Source: Beroe ovata
Taxonomy: Eukaryota > Ctenophora > Nuda > Beroida > Beroidae
Assembly: GCA_946803715.1 (NCBI GenBank)
Contig: CAMPET010000365.1
Span: forward strand, 1 to 50,704
Direction of reading: 5' to 3'
DNA length: 50,704 nt
A program made the translations under genes and the position numbers. This document shows positions 45,295 to 50,704 of this stretch, one piece after another; the first letter of the stretch is position 1, and the number at the start of each line of letters is the position of its first letter. Below the pieces are notes generated by a model. It worked only from the letters and a program-made list of their open reading frames with translations, did no database searches and was not told the origin of the DNA.

Positions 45295-45735
45295 TGAGGC
45301 GCCGCGCGAAGGCCGAAGCACAGAAAAGTGCATTTATAATAGTCGCTGCGCCGGCGCGCACATGACTATGATCATTTATGTCGTCATTATGCTTTTAAAT
45401 TTTATTTGTATCTAGCCGTATTTACAGCTAGTTTTTCGCGCGCTGCGCGAACCTCATCGCGCGTTGCAAAATTCTTCCTCATCTCTTGTTGTCAGATTTT
45501 ATCTGACCTCAGTTTCTCGCGCGCGGCGCGCGCGCCTTCATCTGTTTCGGCCTTCGATGAAGGCGCGCTCGCGCGAGAAACAGGTCAGGTAATATCTGAC
45601 AACATCTCTTGCTGGTTGAATTTTATTCCTGGTAAGGACGGAATAACAATTGTGCGGCGCTGACATGACGGAAGGGAAAACCCTACAACATCGCGCGCGA
45701 AAAATAGAGGTCAGATAAAATCTGACAAATTAAAA
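45295..45735. repeat. CpG-rich repeat, copy carrying a MITE
   Basis: Allelic or duplicate counterpart of 40375-40700, longer because of the insertion 45489-45602. Also contains AGGTCAGATAAAATCTGACAAA, a short terminal-repeat-like fragment of family 1, at about 45710-45732. Confidence 0.8.
45489..45602. mobile_element. 114-bp palindromic MITE, family 1, occupied site
   Basis: Starts TTGTCAGATTTTATCTGACC and ends GGTCAGGTAATATCTGACAA. The interior TTTCTCGCGCGC...CCTTCAT, TTCGATGAAGG and GCGCGAGAAAC matches the element at 8545-8657. The exact direct repeat CATCTCTTG flanks it at 45480-45488 and 45603-45611 (9-bp target duplication). The corresponding place in the other copy has a single, diverged version of the target. 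Confidence 0.95.
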
Positions 45736-46222
45736 TTCCGAACTTCATTTTAAGTTTATTAATTATTTTGTATTTCGATTTCATATGTGGTAATTCCATA
45801 CAATGATTCAAATGGAAAATGGAAATTGTTTGTTGTATCTAGATTAATTCAGATTTCAGCCTGGTGGGCCAGTGGGGCTCAGCATTTCCTGAATATACGG
45901 ATCCTCAGCTGTGTCATGTATGCTGTGTCATATATGCTGTGTCATGTATGCTGTACTGCTGTATTCAATGAAAATCATGTTTGATAGCACAAATCATGTT
46001 TTATAGCACAAATTGATTCATAGCACAAATCATGTTTGATAGCACAAATTGATTCATAGAAATCAGTAATGTATATCAAAGAACATTGGACAATGAGTTT
46101 GAATCATAGAGAAAATCGAATCATTGATAAACAGAAAACTTGAAGCATTTGAAGCTTTATTCACAACCTTTAATTACAAGCATTTGAAGCTTTATTTACA
46201 AATTGTATCAATGCACTAGCTT

Positions 46223-47224
46223 ATGTTTGGGGGCAAGAAAGATCCAAAGAAACAAGTCCGACAACAGCAGAGGCAGCTTACCCATGTGCAGAGAGATATT
46301 GACAAGGACATTTTAGGCTTGGAAAGACAAGAAAAGCAAATTCAAAATGAAATCAAGAAAGCCGCAAAGATGGGTGACAAGCAGACGGCCACTGTAAGCT
46401 TAATTCCTCATCTATAAACTTTCAATCAGGGTACCATAATGCCTACCATATTTTCTTTTGACTTATGACTACAGTATTTGACAGATATATGCAAAACAAC
46501 TGGTCAACATAAGAAAACAGAAAGCTCGCCTTGTTGGTGCAAAGGGGCAAGTTGGTGCAGTAAAAACAAAGACCACAGTCATGCAGTCAAATATGAAAAT
46601 GGCACAATCTATGAAATCAACTGCTGGTGTAATGTCACAAATGAATAAGCAAATGAATCCACAGGTAGGTAGGGATGATGTAACTTGTGTTAGAAATCAT
46701 GATACTCTCTGAATAGGATAAAACAATAAACATACCAACCTTCACAGGAAATGTCAAAAGTCATGCAAGAATTCGAAAAGGAAAGTACTAAGATGGACAT
46801 GACAGGTGAAATGATGGAGGACACTCTTGATTCAGTTCTTGAGGGAAGTGGAGATGAAGAAGAATCAGATCAGGTTTGTCTTTTTTTACATCAAAATGAA
46901 ATCTGATCTTGACCCAATTTTTCAATATCAACAATGGTAATTTCAGATTATGAACCAAGTCCTCGATGAGATTGGTATCGAGATCACTGGTAAGATGGCA
47001 GCAGCTCCCAGAGCTGGTTCATCCTCATTAGCAGGTGAGACATTCATTATCATGTATCAGATATTAGACCACTCTGTCACTGAAGTTGATTACCTAATCA
47101 TGTATAATATAGGATAAGTTCAATTTATGCTACCCTTTATTCAGGTCCAAGTCATGTTCAGGGCAGCAGAGCTCCAACAGATGCAGACATTGAGGCACAG
47201 CTTAAGAGACTTGCAGAGTTGTAG
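46223..47224 (+). CDS. CHMP2B: CHMP2B, copy 2
   Basis: Exons 46223-46393, 46485-46664, 46748-46873, 46947-47034 and 47145-47224 (TAG). The exon lengths are the same as in copy 1 and I found no amino-acid difference. Substitutions are synonymous or intronic, for example gacagcc/gacggcc in exon 1, ggtatt/ggtatc, and the stop codon. Best explained as the second haplotype of a single gene. A recent segmental duplication under purifying selection is the alternative. Confidence 0.95.
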
Positions 47225-47806
47225 AAATAATGGTGCCTTATTTCATATTTTACTGTAGCTTAGTGTTCATGCAGAATAGAAATTTTGAGACATAGAGTGA
47301 AATCAAATTACTCATCACTAGTAAGTTGTGGCGAGTTGTATTATGTTTATACCTACTTGGATTTGGTTTGGTGTGAGTCACATCTATTTATTCAAATCAT
47401 TTATTGAATTATTCTATTGGTTGAAATTCTCTTTTTGTTTTAGCAGATTGAGTTTATCCCCATCAATTTGAGATGGTCACATATTTGTTTGTTTGGTTTT
47501 CACTGAACTCTTGAACAACTATCAAAGCAATTTAGTCAAGTTTTTAGCAGGTTGTTGCCAACTCTTTATATTGTAATCTGTATTATATCAAAGGATTGAA
47601 TATATTTCCAAGTAATTTTGAGAATTGGTTCCTTCTTTTCACTTGATCATATCATACCTATTATTACATTGCAAGAATCAATTTCTAAAAGTTGTTACCT
47701 ATCTACTAACAACTCGAATTGTTTAGGGTTTCTTCATGTTCCAATCTGTTTGCTCCTGAGTTGCAAAGACATGTAATTTACTCCAGACATCAAACTTAAA
47801 ATCAAC

Positions 47807-50405
47807 ATGGGCAACTCCAACTCTAATCTGAACCTCAATATCTTCACGATTGTCACGTTTGAAGATGCAATAAGGAGACTGACTAAGGAAGAATTAGATC
47901 ATTTGAGGTAGAGATATAACTATGCGAAGGAATGGAACAATACGCCATGAATTATTATTGTGCAAATATTCAGCCCATAGTGTTACGAATGTCTCACCCT
48001 CTGCAATGTCTCACTGTCTACAATGTTCAATCATCTGTTCTGATTTCAATGTCTCTTGGCCCTCGTCAGGTCATCATACAACAAGATACTACTGCTTCCT
48101 AACCGTGATAACTTTGTGGGCAAAGCTTTCCTCGGATTTCCAGTCAAATTCTCTGGTATTTTGATAATTGAGCCAGTGAAGAAAGTATAAATAAATTTCA
48201 ATATTTTTATCTTAAACTTATTCCCTACAATGCTGAAGTCATCTAAATCCAAGGCTTTCACCAATTATTTCAGATCGGATATTCAAAGTCGTATCTCAAG
48301 GAAATGCAGTCTCATTTGACAGTATGATATGCCTTCTTGTAATCATGATAAGAGGGTCACGAAATGAGAAACTCCAGCTTCTGTTCTACATGTTCTGCAA
48401 TGACAGTAAGAAGGTTCGTGATTGATAAGTAGATTGACAGATAGATTGATAAGTTGATAAGTAGATTGACAGATAGCGGAAATCATACTTCTGAGTAGAT
48501 ATTCTTAAGCCAAATCTGCCAATTCCTAAGTAATTTCAAGTATTCCTAATTGTCAATTCAATGTGCGTACCAGATGACAAGAGAAGAAATGGTGGGTGTT
48601 CTAACCTCATGGCATATACCACTTCCAAGACACATTGACTTCCTGTTCACTGTGTCAGAAGAGTGTTCATTGCAGCACTTTGTCAAGTGGATTGATAAGT
48701 TCTCTCCTTCACTTGGTAAGGATGATTGGGCGATTGATTGGAAGTGATCAGGATTAAGCAATGATAATGACTATCCTGCATCATGATATTTTGTCTGAGG
48801 CTAAGAGAAATATAAGCAAGTTGAAGAATTATTTTTCGTCCAATACATGAACTCTACTCAAACCAATTATTATCTTATCAAAGTTTTGTTCAGGTGTTTT
48901 CGATTGGGTTCTCGATAACGACAGTGATGGTTTCATCTGCGCGAGAGAGAACTCTTTCCAGACCTATCATCAGTTCCTGGCCGAACAAGCGTCCTTCACA
49001 GAGAAACAAGTCATGTCACTAGGTAAGTGACAGAGAAACAAGTCATGTCACTAGGTAAGTGACAGAGAAACAAGTCATGTCACTAGGCAAGTGACAGAGA
49101 AACAAGTCATGTCACTAGGTAAGTGACAGAGAAACAAGTCATGTCACTAGGTAAGTGANTGATTTAGGTCTTAGATTTTCAGCAAATCGCTGTTGAGTGA
49201 AGAGCACTTACGCGAGTCACTACTTTAGTCCACACTTCAAAGGAACATAACTCAAGGTATGTTGACAGTAGAGAGATGAACTTGGGCTCCACTGAAAGCT
49301 GAAACCTTGCTGCAGAGGATGCTGGTAAGAATATTCATGAAATGTGAAAAACGTGCCCTCTGGCTACTGTTGAAGCGGCGCGATTGAATTTTGCTAAAAA
49401 AGCTGCGCAAAAGTACTAGCAAACGTGCCCGCGCGTACAGGGGGTGTATTCGATCGACATCATCGAACAAGCAGCTATTTCGGAATTTTGATTTCATTCC
49501 GCCTTTCAGCATCGTTATTTGAACTGCTACGTTGCATTTTTTGAAACATGTTTCGGTTAATGACATCAACCCAAATTGACAATCTTTATTCTCTAGAAAA
49601 GTAAAATATTCATTTCCGACCATAATAACCAAGTAAACAAATTTTTATTCAAGTAACACAAAATATATTCTCGCCCAAAGTATATTCTCGCCCAGATTTT
49701 GTTAACTGGTGTAACAACACGTGTGAAATGTACAAGTTCCTCGGCCACCTCAAGAACATCGTGTACATTGTATTTGGGGTGAAACCTGACCTAACATTCA
49801 ATGTGATCAGACAGTGGATGGATATGGAGTCGAATATGAGCCTCATTACAGGTAGGGATATATCATTTTGGAATTATGGAAAATAAAGTTCTAAATCAGA
49901 GGGATTTAAAAATTAGTTACGATAGTTTTTCTTTATCTCACTTAACCAATATTGGGCAACTCATCATAACCACCTTACCTCCCTAAAACACTCTATTCCC
50001 TATCTCTATTCCAGTCTTCAATCTATTCCCAAATCCCCTCTTCCCCATGGCCAATACTGGAACTACCTATTTGCAGGAAAACCTTACTACATCGCCAATA
50101 ACGAGTGGTTCAAAGGATCGGGTGATCCTGTAAATAACGCTCCCATCCTGGCTTCTGAAACCACTGTAAACGGTATTGCATTAGGAATCTGTTTCTTAAC
50201 TGTATAGTAGAATTTAATTCTCATACATGGCCCCATACATAGAAAGTAGTAGTATAAAAAAGTAATATGAATAAAATGAGTAGTATTCCGAATTTTCTGA
50301 ATTCCTTGTATTCCAGGAGCCAAGGTAGTGCCGACCATCACCACAGAGGGTGGGAATCTGAGGAAAGGATTGATTCACGGTGTTCACTACCAGATTCTTT
50401 CAGAG
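47807..50405 (+). CDS. USP32: USP32-type deubiquitinase (copy 2 and downstream part), runs off the window
   Basis: 5' exons paralleling copy 1: 47807-47907, 48070-48155, 48274-48413, 48574-48715 and 48894-49022. One substitution is visible in exon 1 (NLNLNI versus NLSLNI). The EF-hand exons of copy 1 are absent. After the N at 49159 come three exons in phase: 49696-49851, 50077-50172 and 50317-50405. These match USP32 between the EF-hands and the catalytic domain: IVYIVFGVKPDL...IRQWMDMES (human VCHIVLGLRP...IRGWLERES), PYYIANNEWFKG (DUSP domain), and GGNLRKGLIHGVHYQILSE (human GGRLKRTPQLIHGRDYEMVPE). The ubiquitin-like and Cys/His catalytic boxes lie to the right of the window. Confidence 0.85.
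48999..49158. repeat. Five tandem copies of a 32-bp unit spanning an exon end and its 5' splice site
   Basis: Unit: the last coding bases of the USP32 exon (cagagaaacaagtcatgtca, ctag) plus the donor gtaagtga. It is present exactly five times (160 bp), ending one base before the N at 49159. One unit has GCAAGT instead of GTAAGT. The other copy of the locus (43900-43930) has a single unit. Confidence 0.95.
49160..49695. other. USP32 intron after gap
   Basis: AT-rich with a small GC-rich patch at 49374-49440. It should correspond to the region after the EF-hand exons. No exon recognised. The USP32 segment between the second EF-hand and VNWCNN is missing from the window. Confidence 0.5.
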
Positions 50406-50656
50406 GTACCTACAAGTCCGGCAGAAGTGATTTTTTCGTAACTATGAAAGTATGAAATTATGATGACCAATTCTATAACCAGGAGTCCTTTTTGAATATT
50501 TAGGGAGGCACTTAGAATTTCTAAGTTGAAAGTGAGAAGAGCGAAATAGGAATTCCTAAGCGTTCCGTGAAGGGGCCCCAGGTCGCAACTATGGCGATTG
50601 GCGACCACTATGAATATCAGTTTGTAGCCATGACAACCACACTAATACCATGAAAA

Positions 50657-50704
50657 CCACACACACAACCACACACACAACCACACACACACACACACGC
50701 ACAC
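50657..50704. repeat. CA microsatellite at window end
   Basis: (AC)n with regular CC interruptions (acacacaacc), running off the right edge within a USP32 intron. Confidence 0.95.

Larger units (their letters stand above)
44912..49022. repeat. Second copy of the roughly 4-kb haplotype-like block
   Basis: Begins directly after the N at 44911, inside the first exon region of the Glu/Pro/Val-rich gene, and parallels 39980-43923. Specific to this copy: the 114-bp MITE at 45489-45602, extra tandem 'tgtatgctgtgtca' and 'tagcacaaat' units at 45910-46045, and the 32-bp array at its end. Confidence 0.9.

Noticed and set aside
46223-47224. Two CHMP2B paralogues
   Set aside because: Identical protein, only synonymous or intronic differences, and an N at the junction make a second haplotype more likely than a duplicated gene.
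48999-49158. CRISPR-like array
   Set aside because: Units are directly contiguous without spacers and consist of exon plus splice donor sequence.

Overview
This is nuclear DNA of an invertebrate animal or a close holozoan relative. Genes are interrupted by GT-AG introns, and the proteins are typical of animals: a DNAJB12/14-type J-protein, casein kinase 1 alpha, dynactin p25, GAK with its kinase-auxilin fusion, HAUS4, eL20/RPL18A, NEDD8, a lysocardiolipin-type acyltransferase, CHMP2B and USP32. The background is AT-rich, with CpG-rich palindromic repeat islands. The phylum cannot be read from the sequence. Short introns, dense genes and splice acceptors directly before start codons would suit a lineage with spliced-leader trans-splicing (ctenophores are one of several), but that is inference.

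Layout. 0.3-8.0 kb (+): 3' part of a DNAJB12/14 gene whose last intron contains a secreted lectin-aerolysin-type gene (+) and a tRNA-Phe (-). 8.5-9.0 kb: a CpG-rich island of nested palindromic elements. 9.5-11.5 kb (+): casein kinase 1 alpha. From 12.1 to 40.0 kb every protein gene is on the minus strand, in transcription order: a Glu/Pro/Val-rich protein of unknown function, LCLAT1-like acyltransferase, NEDD8, RPL18A, HAUS4, an intronless GAK, DCTN5 and an unrecognised coiled-coil gene. 41.1-50.4 kb (+): CHMP2B followed by USP32, present twice.

Assembly state. There are eight single-base N's (4089, 9426, 15564, 32830, 34136, 36951, 44911, 49159). At least three (4089, 32830, 44911) sit exactly between two copies of the same sequence, and 36951 and 49159 adjoin tandem or simple repeats. 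The simplest reading is that overlapping or allelic contig ends were joined by one N without merging. The 2.2-kb repeat at 1905-6273 (DNAJB 3' exons plus lectin) and the roughly 4-kb repeat at 39980-49022 (CHMP2B plus USP32 5' half) are then one locus each. The two USP32 copies are complementary: EF-hand exons follow the first, further downstream exons follow the second.

Most interesting points: (1) an AG acceptor 1-26 nt upstream of nearly every visible start codon, together with a minus-strand gene run, suggesting trans-splicing and perhaps operons; (2) a small palindromic transposable element present in one haplotype copy and absent from the other, with a 9-bp target duplication, plus a second full copy and a second nested family; (3) a lectin-aerolysin gene nested in a chaperone intron; (4) a 32-bp tandem array that iterates a real 5' splice site in USP32; (5) an acidic low-complexity multi-exon gene without a recognised family. 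No CRISPR or prokaryotic system is present.
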